A stretch of DNA of 64,000 bases from Doryteuthis pealeii. Taxonomy: Eukaryota > Mollusca > Cephalopoda > Myopsida > Loliginidae. The stretch is from positions 16,256,034 through 16,320,033 of the forward strand of contig CM042145.1 of NCBI GenBank assembly GCA_023376005.1, given 5' to 3'. A model generated the notes under the pieces. It had not been told where the DNA came from. It saw only the letters and a program-made list of their open reading frames with translations, and did not search any database. How positions within the stretch are numbered: position 1 is the first letter of the stretch; each line of letters starts with the position of its first letter. Shown here piece after piece: positions 19,268 to 28,530 of this stretch. A program made the translations under genes and the position numbers.

Positions 19268-20716
19268 TTCCTATCAGTCATCGCCCCAGCCAAATCTTCC
19301 GCGCGGCATCCAGAATCTGTAAAAAGCTGATTGATGTGAAGTTTTTGCCAGTTGTGGTTTACAAAACTACAAAACACACAAAGGCAACCATCAGTCGGTG
19401 AGACCATAGCCTACCCGCTACATTATTTTTTGCATGTTATTGCCAAGCAATGGAAAAGTGCCCTTTCTATAATCAATCAGTCTTGTACGACTCGAGGTAT
19501 TTTTATTGAGATTAAGGGAAAATGTGCTGGACTCGAGGATTTTGCTTAACACCGACAGTAGTAGGATTAGGGTACTTACTACTCACAGAAAATCCCCAAA
19601 TGGGTTAGAAGGGACTCCTTAGCCTTGGTTGACAACTCATTTAAGACAAGGAAAAGTCTGATACAAAACCTCCGCTGCCTAGTGGCTTTACCTCATCCAA
19701 AGAAAAGGCTAGGGGAGTAAACGCCGAAAACAAATCAGGAGCCGGAGTCCCTAAGGTGGTGAGCTACCCAGCAACTCCTGTGACACTGCCGCTGCCAAAC
19801 TGCATTGTCTTCTTGCCTTTCCTTTGGATCACAGCGGCAGTGTGGAGAGGTGAGATTTGCTACTTGGGCAACAGCTCATCCTCCATATGAACCCGCCTGT
19901 GCTACGTAGTTCAAATAAAAAAGGACACTACTCCATCGTCTCTCGTAGACGGGAGGATGCCAACAACAACAAGAGAACTTTTACTATTTCTTGGGGGGGG
20001 GATTACAATATGTCAAATAAAAGTTAACACAAAGCAAATAAACATTTTCTGAAAGGTTCAGACGTGTGAATTGCCACAGTTCTTCATTTATAAATTGTTA
20101 CATAATTTGTGGGTAGCCTACGAATTATGCCTGTAAGTGTAGTTTAGTTATTCAGATTTTACCCGTTAGTCAAAAGGAGTAAACGTAAGGATCGTTCGCT
20201 CCTAAGATGCCAACTTCTCACCGCTCGGTTGAAGACCCTTTTGGGCTTTGGGTTTTTTTTAAATAAAGAATAAAAAAAAGTTATAAAGTCTTGCTAAATC
20301 ATTACAACTAAGAAATGAGCAGACACCCAGCCCAGCAGAAGGGAACAGCCCAGAAGAAGAAGATGGCAGTGACGAAGCAGAACAAGTAAAATACAAAAAA
20401 TATCAATCTCCCAGGACGCCCCTGACAGTAAGAACAATCTGGGCATGCTCGGAAAAGAGGGGCTTCCTGGCACCAAAAAGAAATTCTGGGCAGATATACC
20501 TATAACCTTGTCTGGGTACTGTTATAATATGATAACGCAAAGGTTGCCTCTCTTCCGCCAGAAACCGAGTTAGCACTGGAAAAGGGATACGCATGCGCAG
20601 AATCCCAGTAAAACAATACTTCAATAGGAACACAGTAATGACTGGCTCGGGAAGAACATTCCTCACCAAGAGATAGCTGTGAACCTGGAAATAAAAGTTG
20701 AACTATTAAAGTATCG
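19261..20716. other. no supported gene; LINE-tail-like segment
   Basis: At 19555-19980 the sequence ends in 'gaggatgccaacaacaacaag', which resembles (CAA)-ended LINE 3' UTRs, so it may be retroelement tail. 20290-20716 has open frames but no recognised domain. Confidence 0.35.
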
Positions 20717-20942
20717 GACCATATGACCTTAAGGCACCCCTTTTTTAACTCGATTAAGAAAGGACATGTTTTTCATTTACACCGTCAATATTCGGTTGTT
20801 TTAACAGATGATTTTTAGATTTAAAAAAATTATAAAACTAACCCCTAACCCCTAACAAATAACCGGATATTGATGGTGTAAATGAAAGACATGTCCTTTC
20901 TTAATCGAGATAAAAAAGGGGTGCCTAAAGGTAATATGGTCC
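20717..20942. mobile_element. foldback/MITE, ~85 bp inverted arms, inside a LINE fragment
   Basis: The left arm (GGACCATATGACCTTAAGG..., 'cgattaagaaaggacatg', 'tttacaccgtcaatattcgg') matches the right arm in reverse ('ccggatattgatggtgtaaa', 'catgtcctttcttaatcg', ...TAATATGGTCC). The loop contains (CCCCTAA)2. No ORF. LINE protein sequence lies directly to its right and may continue to its left. Confidence 0.85.
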
Positions 20943-21160
20943 ACATTTTTAAATAGATCTTTCATATTGTTTGCATTAAAATAACGGTTTCTCATGTGAG
21001 CAAAAACCCTACATTTTATGAATAAGTGTTTAACAGTCAAAGGTGTTGGACATGTTTCACACTGTGGTTGTTGTTCTTGTTTGAGTATATAGAAGTCTTG
21101 TGTGACCAATGCATAATAGTAAAAATTATGTAAAAATGGAGTCAGGTATTTAGCCAAACA
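20943..21160 (-). pseudogene. LINE ORF2 fragment, post-RNase H Cys/His tail
   Basis: Minus strand reads LVTQDFYILKQEQQPQCETC, then PLTVKHLFIKC, then RNRYFNANNMKDLF. The C-x2-C...H...C pattern is intact, unlike the copy at 1.9-2.7 kb, which has the same YF/NANNM continuation. Upstream sequence is not in a clean frame. One side is interrupted by the 20717-20942 foldback element. Confidence 0.78.
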
Positions 21161-21519
21161 ACGTTTCTTTGTCTCTTTATCTTTCCTTCATCCCTTTTCA
21201 GCCTGATGACCAACAAAAAGGAAGGTCGACACGAATTGGAACCAAAAGAAAAATGAGTAACACTCAAATAATATCCAAATCTCATAAATGAATGTCCGAC
21301 ATATTGTTTTATTTCTAGAGATGTAAAAATCGAAAACGACAATTTGGTAATAAGTCACGAATAAAAATATGTTAACAATTCAAGTTCGAGTTATTCATTC
21401 TTTTGTTCTTCGTTGTTTTTTTGTTTTGTTTTTCTGTTTTTTTCGGTGAAGGTTTTGTTTGTAAATTGTGGGGATTTAAAAAAAAAATACAAAAATAAAA
21501 ATATAATTTTAAAAAACAA

Positions 21520-21855
21520 CAAACTTCCATGGGGCCTTGACCGGAAGAACCCCTTTGCGCATGTCCGACAAAAAAGGACTGACTCTCTACCTACAAAAGG
21601 ATACCTCGGCCATTTTGAATCTAGACCGCAACTAAGTGTGGTCGCTGCTACTAGCCAGGGGTCATGTTCCTTCGCTACAGCCGACTATGCTCCGTTCAAT
21701 GAAGCCTAAGTCGTAGAACTACCTCTTGCCTTTGTCTCTTTCCTTTCTAGTTCCTTTTCGTTCCTAAATTCCATTTCAGCTGACCAGCCCACAAGAAGTA
21801 AGAACCAGCTTTTATTGGGGACAAGATAGCAGTACAAACGAACTTAACTTAGAAT
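21520..21855 (-). repeat. dispersed repeat G, copy 1
   Basis: Reverse complement of the units at 26.91-27.64 kb ('cttccatggggccttgaccgg', 'ctcggccatttt', 'gcctttgtctctttcctttc'). The last ~80 bp (cagcccacaagaag...ctttattgggg) match 30.25-30.34 kb in reverse. Confidence 0.7.
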
Positions 21856-22009
21856 TCAGATGTCATTTTGTACGGCTTAGATTATTCGAAGCGGAAGTAA
21901 TGTTTTCAAACGCATGTGTACAAATGTTTAACGTTGTCATTTAAAAAAAATCCTTTCCTGTCTACATTCCACAAATTTAAATCTGAATGATTATCCATTG
22001 CACATATTG
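21856..22009. other. no recognisable gene
   Basis: AT-rich spacer. Confidence 0.4.
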
Positions 22010-22990
22010 ATTGGCTGATTTTAACGGCATGTTTGGGGTTATTTTATGCATAGAAGTTAGGAAATCGCGATCATTGTATGTTTATATTTATATTTCCTGT
22101 GTAATTGTTTCTTAAGAGTTTTTCCCCACACATTTATATGATATCAAGTATTCCTATCTAATACAAATAATTTGCCCACAGTTGTATGGTTTAAAGCATT
22201 CCTATCTAATACTAATAATTATATGGTTTTATGGTGGTCAAATGTAGGGTTGTTTGATATAAGTTGTGAGGTCACCAGTTTAAAGTTAAACTTCATGAAA
22301 TATTATTCAAAACATAAAACACACCATAAGAACATTCAACTTATGCAGGTACTTGGCATAAATGAAAAACAAAATTCAGTTTTTAAACAAACAACTTGTA
22401 TTGAGATTAAGTTTACAAAAAGGTAATGCAGAAATACCGAGCAAAGTTCTTTCATCAGTCTTTGTACAAAAATGTAGTTTTTGTAAAGTTCATTATAACA
22501 CGTGAGAAAAGAGATGTTATAAATTTTGAAGTGTGAAAGAAAGAGTAAGATTTCAAAGTTCAGGCGCAAATAAATTGCTGATCTCGTAAATATAGAGAGA
22601 GTGAAAGATACAATTGATCATACCTTCTAAACTTGAATGTGATTTATCGCTTGAAGACGTGGATTCGTTTAGACAAATAAATTATTTCTGGTTGGTATCC
22701 GAAAATTCCATTATCTATAATAAGCAGGCTCCAAATTGGGTCTGCTTGGTAATTTCTTTTAGGCGCGAACGTCTCTGATTGGTCGAAAATGTGGCTAGAT
22801 CATTAATTTTCGTCACTTGTCGTCGTAGTAAGAACTTCCGGTTTCACCACAGTTTCAAGTAATTATTTCAATTTAATAACAGTCATTCGTTTGCACACAG
22901 TTATATATTATAACTAATGATAATCTTTAGTAAATAATTATGGTTTCAAGTAACTATTCTTAATACAAAATAATTCACAGTTATATGGTA
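22010..22990. repeat. repeat B block, second copy, interrupted
   Basis: 22010-22230 carries the repeat-B end ('tgattttaacggcatg', 'aatcgcgatcattgtatg') and several 'atatggttt' units. 22850-22990 resumes the same units ('agtttcaagtaattattt'). Between them lies ~620 bp of unrelated sequence with no recognised gene. Confidence 0.65.
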
Positions 22991-23137
22991 TTAACTCTTT
23001 ACCTACTTTAAACTGCTCACAGCGGCTCTCCATATCCCACCTAAGCAAAATACAAAAACAGATGGCTAGTTCATTATAGTTGAGCAGAAGGACTCAGATT
23101 ACAATAATGATAGGACTTACATACACACACGCACACA

Positions 23138-23142
<5 letters not shown>

Positions 23143-23182
<40 letters not shown>

Positions 23183-23191
23183 ATATATATA
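23143..23191. repeat. (TA)n microsatellite
   Basis: TA units with one TT interruption. Confidence 0.95.
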
Positions 23192-23207
23192 AAGTCAAAC
23201 ATAATGA

Positions 23208-23319
23208 GTCAGATATACCTACTAATAGTATCGCTTAGTAGCTCACCAGGGCATGAATCTGGAGTCATATTCTTGTCCTGATGAGCTACTAAGCGAAACT
23301 ATTAGTAGGTATATCTGAC
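23208..23319. repeat. palindromic element with hammerhead-like core
   Basis: The arms 23208-23248 and 23283-23319 are reverse complements (GTCAGATATACCTACTAATA against TATTAGTAGGTATATCTGAC). The plus strand contains CTGATGA (23278-23284), stem GCT/AGC and GAAA, as in a hammerhead core. I cannot find a good stem III with a NUH cleavage triplet, so it is not called a ribozyme. Confidence 0.6.
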
Positions 23320-23329
23320 TTATTGTTAC

Positions 23330-23835
23330 AATGTCATATACCCTCGTTGGGTATATACACAACAGTTCTTATATAGAGAGAGTGTAGAGTATCAGAGAGA
23401 TATTTAGACAGATACATATAACTTACTTGCTGTTCTCGTCTAGTCGCCATGTTGAATTCTACCTTGTCTCCGGCCATGATGTCTTTGCCTATTTTGGTTT
23501 CTCTTTACCTGTTGCTTCTGTCTTCTCTTGTTGGTTCTTCATTTTCTAACTAAGGTATGCCTAATTAATTATTAACGCTTATTGCTTTTTAAAGATTTAT
23601 TTGTCGTTTCCTAACTCACCACGCGGAGCTGGCAGCCAAGGTGAGACACATCCATCTCACCCGGGGTCTCGCTGTCAACTGACCAACTAACTAAATCTCA
23701 CGTGACATGCGATATTCTCGTCTCTGGGGTCAACCGAGGCCAGTAACCGTCACTGGTATATTTCCATCCCCTCGGGGCTCTCGCAACAGGGCTTGTCAAA
23801 AGCCCTACGCCACCATACAATTATGCAACATTATT
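23330..23835 (+). repeat. dispersed repeat J, intact copy
   Basis: Uninterrupted version of the unit split at 13.99-15.59 kb, with the ATATACCC/GGGTATAT hairpin, the 'ccggccatgatgtct' region and the 'cttgtcaaaagccctacgcc' end. Confidence 0.78.
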
Positions 23836-23906
23836 AGGTTTAACGTTATCATTTGTTCTACTTGGGTATCGAACACTTTTTACATTTTAGCTTTAGACAA
23901 TCCTAG

Positions 23907-23910
<4 letters not shown>

Positions 23911-23960
<50 letters not shown>

Positions 23961-24213
23961 GAGAATATGTGCTTAATTGAAGTCGGACCTAATTTTGAAA
24001 GTTAATTAATTAATAATTAATTAATTAGGCGGGCATACCTATTCAAATGTAAGGCTAAACAAATTGAGAAAAATCAATCTCTGTATGTACATTTCGGCCT
24101 ATTAGGCCTCATCAGCAGAGCTATAGATAGGAAGACCGCCTTCCTATCTAAAAAAGCCATATCAAAACACATCGTTTGTGTATTTACTTCTCATATATAT
24201 ATATATATATATA
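23911..24213 (-). mobile_element. hammerhead-bearing repeat, copy 1, flanked by TA runs
   Basis: Begins and ends in TA runs. The segment from 'gggagaatatgtgcttaatt' to the hammerhead recurs inverted at 29.34-29.51 kb, whereas the flank 'aaaaaagccatatc..gtgtatttacttctc' keeps the same orientation in both. A segment with ribozyme therefore sits inverted within the same surroundings. It resembles short derivatives of Penelope-like elements or retrozymes; no ORF. Confidence 0.6.
24079..24120 (-). ncRNA. type I hammerhead ribozyme motif (complete core)
   Basis: On the minus strand in order: stem I strand CTCTG, CTGATGA, stem II GGCC-TAATA-GGCC (4 bp, 5-base loop), GAAA, self-complementary stem III TGTACA, TA as the U16.1-A17 of an AUA cleavage triplet, then CAGAG, which pairs fully with CTCTG. 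All conserved hammerhead core bases are present. A stem III this short would favour a dimeric form, as reported for Penelope-like and retrozyme hammerheads. Activity is inferred, not shown. Confidence 0.72.
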
Positions 24214-24214
24214 T

Positions 24215-25097
24215 GTTTTTCGGGATAAATTTGACATATTTATATTTGGTTATTTTTCTCCGTATGTTGGAGGTATTGACGCACACTACGCACCATTTAA
24301 AAGATTGAACCCTTTTTCATTCATATACGTGATGACAGATAGAATGGATGACTGGAACCCACCTGAATCATGGAAGAGAATAACTTATATAATGATGATC
24401 TGTGTTGGCTATCAAAATAAGGAGATTATGGTTGCTGCCCAATGCTCACTGAACACTGTAAAAACAATCAGGCAACAACTGGAGAATTGCAATGGAGACT
24501 ACGAGGCTGTGGCTAGAAGAAAGCAACATAACAGACTGATTGCGTTCGTACAGCAGAATTCCTTGAAAATCTGCAGAAAGAGTATCAGGTTGAATTCAGA
24601 TGCCTGTGTGGAATTGCTAAACACTGTAGCCAAGCCCTGGATAACAAGGGTAGCCAATGGTATGGCAGAAGGATTGCCCCCACCCGTCACACCTCTGGGA
24701 AAAGTAAAAAATTATTGTCGGCGAATTTTTACGACTTGACCAGTCCCAGTGTTTGGCCTCCGAACTCCCCAGATCTTAACCCCATGGATTATTATGTATG
24801 GGGCGCTGTTGAGAAAGACGCTAATTGCTGTGCCAGTACTACAAAAGCCCAGTTAATCGACAGAATTAAGGTAGTTTTTTGAGACCCTTCCCAGGGACAC
24901 TGTAACATCAGCTTGCTCCAGGTTCCGGAGCAGGATTGAGGCTGTGATCGACGTTAATGGCGGTGATTTTGAGTGAAACTTGTTGACAGTAGTGTAATTT
25001 CCGTGCCTGTTGAATTTCTTTACAATACATTAAATTTTGTAGTTACCAAGCACTTTTTCTTTTTCCTTGTGAAACTGCTAAATTTATCCCAAACACC

Positions 25098-25100
<3 letters not shown>
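24215..25100 (+). mobile_element. mariner-family transposon remnant in TA repeats
   Basis: The right end AAATTTATCCCAAACACCCTG (25080-25100, 21 bases, last base outermost) is the inverted match of the left end at 24215-24232 (GTTTTTCGGGATAAATTT, with outer bases lost). Both ends abut TA runs, as expected for TA-target insertion. It encloses a transposase pseudogene. Confidence 0.82.
24332..24975 (+). pseudogene. mariner-like transposase, internally deleted and frameshifted
   Basis: Starts MDDWNPPESWKR a few codons into the frame, then a helix-turn-helix-like N-terminus (VAAQCSLNTVKTIRQQLE). After ARRKQHNR the frame shifts (SDCVRTAEFLENLQKEYQ). The centre, with the first catalytic Asp, is missing. 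The C-terminal part resumes with HTSGKSKKLLSANFYD, then WPPNSPDLNPMDYYVWGAVE (the third catalytic block, here with Asp), with a stop and a frame change before the end near 24975. Family placement rests on this block and on the TA-flanked inverted repeats. Inactive. Confidence 0.82.

Positions 25101-25140
<40 letters not shown>
25101..25140. repeat. (TA)n run between mariner and Helitron
   Basis: Twenty TA units. Continues at 25824-25844 beyond the Helitron and probably derives from the TA tail of the hammerhead SINE-like element at 25846-25985. Confidence 0.9.
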
Positions 25141-25143
<3 letters not shown>

Positions 25144-25823
25144 TATTATAATGGAGATTGTGTGCTTTTCTGTCTGTAACCGAAACTATATTACTACTCA
25201 TATCACTATTCCCTTAGTTATTGCCATCACATTCTCCATGATTTTATTTTTATCTAAACCTCAATTATTAATAAAATTGTATTATATTATTAATACTGTT
25301 AACCATGTCTACATACTGACAACATGCAATTATAGTTATATATACAACAAAATAGTGGTTTACAGTGTGAACGGGAAAGCTAATTTGCATATTGATATTA
25401 AAAATGTGATTTTATTAAATATGTGCTTAGTATTATTGATTTATAATTGTTTGGTTTTATTTTAATGAATATAAGCAAAAATCTCTTCAATGAATCTTAA
25501 ATGAAATCCGTTAACAAGAAAAAATAAATGTCATTTTATTCTTTACTTCCTCTTATAACTAAATACTTAAATTAGAAAAAATAACAATGAAAGACGAGAG
25601 TGATGGAAGAGTAAGTTTCAGTTGTTCCATTTTTTATTATACTCCCTCTGTTTCAAATCTTTTATTATACTCCCTCTGTTTCATATCTTTTATTATACTC
25701 CCTCTGTTTCACATCTTTTTATCTGCATTCTTATTTAGTTTCATTAGCCTTTCTAATTTAATACAATATTTTATTACATTAAAACTGAAATACTTGCACC
25801 CGGAGGGTGCATATATTTGCTAG
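25141..25823 (+). mobile_element. non-autonomous Helitron, copy 2 (683 bp)
   Basis: Starts TCTTATTATAATGG after A and ends CTAG before T, with terminal hairpin TGCACCC GGA GGGTGCA eight bases before CTAG. Near-collinear with copy 1. The 28 bp length difference equals one extra tandem unit (three CTCCCTCTGTTTCA-type units instead of two, at 25630-25715). The 104-codon frame present in both copies is not supported as coding. Confidence 0.86.
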
Positions 25824-25845
25824 TATATATATATATATATATATT

Positions 25846-25985
25846 AGGGTCATCCACTGACACGTGTTTCGACTTATCAAGTCTCTTCAGTGTGGCTAGA
25901 CATTTTGTAAGCTACCTACAGCCGGAATTGAAATCCGATCGGTTGGATGTCTGTCCGACACCTTAACCATTAGGCTGTCTTCACT
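25846..25985 (-). mobile_element. SINE-like element: tRNA-like head plus hammerhead motif
   Basis: Minus strand: box A-like TAATGGTTAAGGTGTCG (25956-25972), box B-like GGATTTCAATTCC (25923-25935), a ~27 base linker, then a hammerhead-type motif (25854-25895), 'gatgaccc' and a (TA)n tail into which the Helitron has inserted. Schistosome SM-alpha elements are a known precedent for a Pol III head joined to a hammerhead. Confidence 0.6.
25854..25895 (-). ncRNA. hammerhead ribozyme-like motif (CTGAAGA variant)
   Basis: Minus strand: CCACA, CTGAAGA (core position 7 is free to vary), stem II GACTT-GAT-AAGTC (5 bp), GAAA, stem III CACGTG, TC (cleavage after C), AGTGG. Stem I pairs CCAC with GTGG but has an A:A mismatch next to the core, which may lower or abolish activity. 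Confidence 0.55.
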
Positions 25986-25999
25986 TACAGAATGGGAAG

Positions 26000-26804
26000 G
26001 GATTTTAACTGTTTTTAATACACACAGTGTAAAGGCCGTCACAGAGGGCTCCATTCCTTAGAATATATATATATATTAGTTTTTCGAGAAAAAAAAACCA
26101 TCAAGATGCTATTTTATTATTCAAAAGTTTACAACCGGTTGTCCCTCTGTGGATATATTTGCTTGTTTTATTCGGATTAATTTCAATTCACATTATCGAC
26201 CCACACTAAAAATCTAATCTATCCAATCCAGCCAGATTTTCAACCGTATAATTATCTGTTGTTGGCACAGTTGAGTTGAATGCCAATCGCAAATGACAAT
26301 TTGAACGCTCCGACCGAATAATTGCGACGATAAACTGCTCGAATTATTACCCTATCATTTTTTTAAAATTTCATTTCCTTTCATTTTTTATTCTTTTATT
26401 TTCATATATTTTTTATTTTATTTTAGGGGGAGCAGGAGGGAGAGGAGGAGTAATTTAAAATTTAAATCAGCCATTGGCGCTCAATGTAAATTTGAAATCG
26501 AGGCTGCCACAGTCAAGCCTTTTTTTATGTTAATGGCGACCATCAAACTAAATTCAGCTTTCAGTTCAGTCGAATTATGTCAACAACGTTAAGAAAATAT
26601 AAACTGATTTATGAAATAAAATCCAAGAGAAATAAGCAGCCTCAAATGTAAATATGTCTTCTTGAAACTCTCAAATACCTTGAAGGTCTTTCTTTGAAAA
26701 TAACCCTTTGGGCCGGTTTTACAAGCACGCGAGAGGACTTGTAAATAAAACCGGGAAAATAAAATCTACGTACACACGAAAACTCCTCCGCTTACATATA
26801 AGAT
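26000..26804. other. no recognisable gene
   Basis: AT-rich sequence with a G/A-rich stretch near 26430-26455. Nothing supported. Confidence 0.4.
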
Positions 26805-26905
26805 AGGCGTTCGTGGCATGACGGTTACCGTCTTTGGAAATGGAACCGGCGACCCGAGTTCAAATCATTGACGAGTCAGTTTGCCTTACACTTCGTGCTA
26901 ATACC
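26805..26905 (+). repeat. tRNA-derived SINE, family D, copy 6 (head only)
   Basis: Box A-like CGTGGCATGACGGTTACCG and box B-like GAGTTCAAATC, then 'cgtgctaatacc'. The rest is replaced by repeat G. Confidence 0.65.
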
Positions 26906-27640
26906 TGTGGTGTGGCAAGAGGTTTTAATGTTTCAGGTTTAAAAGGTATTTGGTTATTCTTGGTGCGTGTTCCAAGAGTTTGCTTTTAACCCCATCTTAT
27001 TTGGTGGTTGCATGGAAAAGGAAGGAATTCAAGGAAGGAAAAGGAAGAGACAAAGACAAAAGGTGGTTTTATAATTTAGGCTTTATTCGCAGGTCATAGC
27101 CACCATGTGACAAGGAAATATCCCCCTGGCCAGTAGTAGTGTCTAGACACAGTAAAGGCCTAACCTTAAATGGCAGAGAGAATATCTTGGGGATCGGAAG
27201 TGGGTCCTTTTTCCCGCACATGCTCGGGAGGTTCTTCTGGTGAAGGCTCATGGGAATTTATCTTTTTATGTCTTAAAACACAAAATTTACACAGTATTTA
27301 GAGTATGTGGTGGCAAGAGGTCTAATATTTTAGGTTTAAAAGGTGGCTGTGGTTATTCTTGGTGCGTGTTCTAAGGGTTTGCTTTTTACCCCAACATATT
27401 TGGTGGTTGCACCGAAAAGGAAGGAATTCAAGGAAAGAAAAGGAAGAGACAAAAACAAAAAGGTAGTTTAAGGATTTAGTCTTTATTCGCGGGTCATAGC
27501 CACCACGTAGCAAGGAAATTTCTCCCTGGCCAGTAGTAGTGTCTTGTCCAAGTTAAGACCTAAGTCAGAATGGCCGAGAGATTCTCTTGGGGGTCGAAAG
27601 TGTGTCCTTTTATTTTATTATTATTTTTTTGTGTGTGTGT
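26906..27640 (+). repeat. dispersed repeat G, two tandem units
   Basis: Unit 1 (about 26906-27295) and unit 2 (about 27305-27640) share 'ttattcttggtgcgtgtt', 'aaggaattcaagga', 'gacaaa.acaaa', 'gggtcatagccaccac' (variant) and 'tggccagtagtagtgtct' in order. Reverse fragments lie at 21.5 and 37.74 kb. No ORF; family not recognised. Confidence 0.8.
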
Positions 27641-27761
27641 AACTGTATTTGTTCAGCGTTATATTTTTGAAAGACGAGTCGCGATCCGAACACGCGAAGA
27701 TGTTATGATGCGTGACGTAACTCAAATTCAAAAATATAACGTTGAACAAATACAGTTAACA
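27641..27761. repeat. 30-base inverted repeat hairpin
   Basis: The arms at 27641-27671 and 27731-27761 are complementary (TGTATTTGTTCAGCGTTATA against TATAACGTTGAACAAATACA). The 60-base interval is CpG-containing. It lies ~75 bp upstream of a hammerhead-like motif and may belong to the same element. Confidence 0.75.
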
Positions 27762-27835
27762 CACAAAAAAAAAAAAAAATTTATAAAGATTTTTCATCTC
27801 CTGTCATCTATAAAAAAATTTCTTCACTCCATAAT

Positions 27836-27883
27836 ACATCCTGATGAAGGTTTAATGAAACCGAAACGTTTAAACGTCGATAA
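27836..27883 (+). ncRNA. hammerhead ribozyme-like motif with bulged A
   Basis: CATC then CTGATGA, A, stem II GGTTT-AATG-AAACC, GAAA, self-complementary stem III CGTTTAAACG, TC (cleavage after C), GATAAAT. ATC pairs with GAT as a short stem I. The extra A before stem II departs from the consensus. The copy at 40.4 kb has the same extra A, so it is a family trait. Confidence 0.5.
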
Positions 27884-27926
27884 ATAAATTCATCTTATTT
27901 TTGGAACACTTGTTTTTTCAAATTTC

Positions 27927-27931
<5 letters not shown>

Positions 27932-27973
<42 letters not shown>
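27932..27973. repeat. (TA)n microsatellite
   Basis: About 21 TA units. Confidence 0.96.
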
Positions 27974-27978
<5 letters not shown>

Positions 27979-28264
27979 TGGACACGCGCATGACAACATA
28001 CGCGCAAGTACAAAAAAAACGCATTCATGTAAACATACAACACGAGAATACAGTTATATAAAAATACCATCATTTAAAAAAAAAAATTAATTTAAAAAGA
28101 AATGCCATAACTAGACTGCTTCAGTTCCAGTGATCTTTTGAAAAAGAGATATTATCTCGAAAATTCAAGAATTAAATACAGGTTAACACACAACACCATT
28201 GTTACCGTATTATTATTTTTTCTTTACACCTGCATTATGATAGCCTTCTAAATCAACCTCCTAA

Positions 28265-28365
<101 letters not shown>

Positions 28366-28530
28366 CAGGTTAATTTCGCAAGTATTTCTCGGTGCTGTAT
28401 CGTGGCTGAAACAGTATAGTGTCTAAACTATCCTGCTGAAGTCCCGGTTTCGATTTCTGTCGGAGGGAAGTCGTTAGTATATATCTCTGATGAGACTTAA
28501 TAAAGTTGAAACAGTCTGTACGATATTCTA
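28366..28530 (+). mobile_element. second SINE-like element: tRNA-like head plus hammerhead motif
   Basis: A box A-like TGGCTGAAACAGT (28403-28415) and a box B-like GGTTTCGATTTC (28446-28457) precede a hammerhead-type motif at 28481-28526. Same order as the element at 25.85-25.99 kb but on the opposite strand and clearly diverged. Confidence 0.5.
28481..28526 (+). ncRNA. hammerhead ribozyme-like motif
   Basis: ATATCT, CTGATGA, stem II GACTT-AATA-AAGTT (one G:U), GAAA, stem III CAG-T-CTG, TA (cleavage after A), CGATAT. Stem I pairs five bases (ATATC with GATAT) with a T:C mismatch next to the core, parallel to the A:A mismatch of the 25.87 kb motif. Confidence 0.5.

Noticed and set aside
20290..20669. 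Possible exon(s) on the minus strand
   Set aside because: Open frames of 60-88 codons without a recognised motif; next to a foldback and LINE debris.
23278..23319. Hammerhead call for the CTGATGA...GCGAAAC palindrome
   Set aside because: Core and stem II fit, but no stem III with a NUH triplet followed by a paired stem I could be found.
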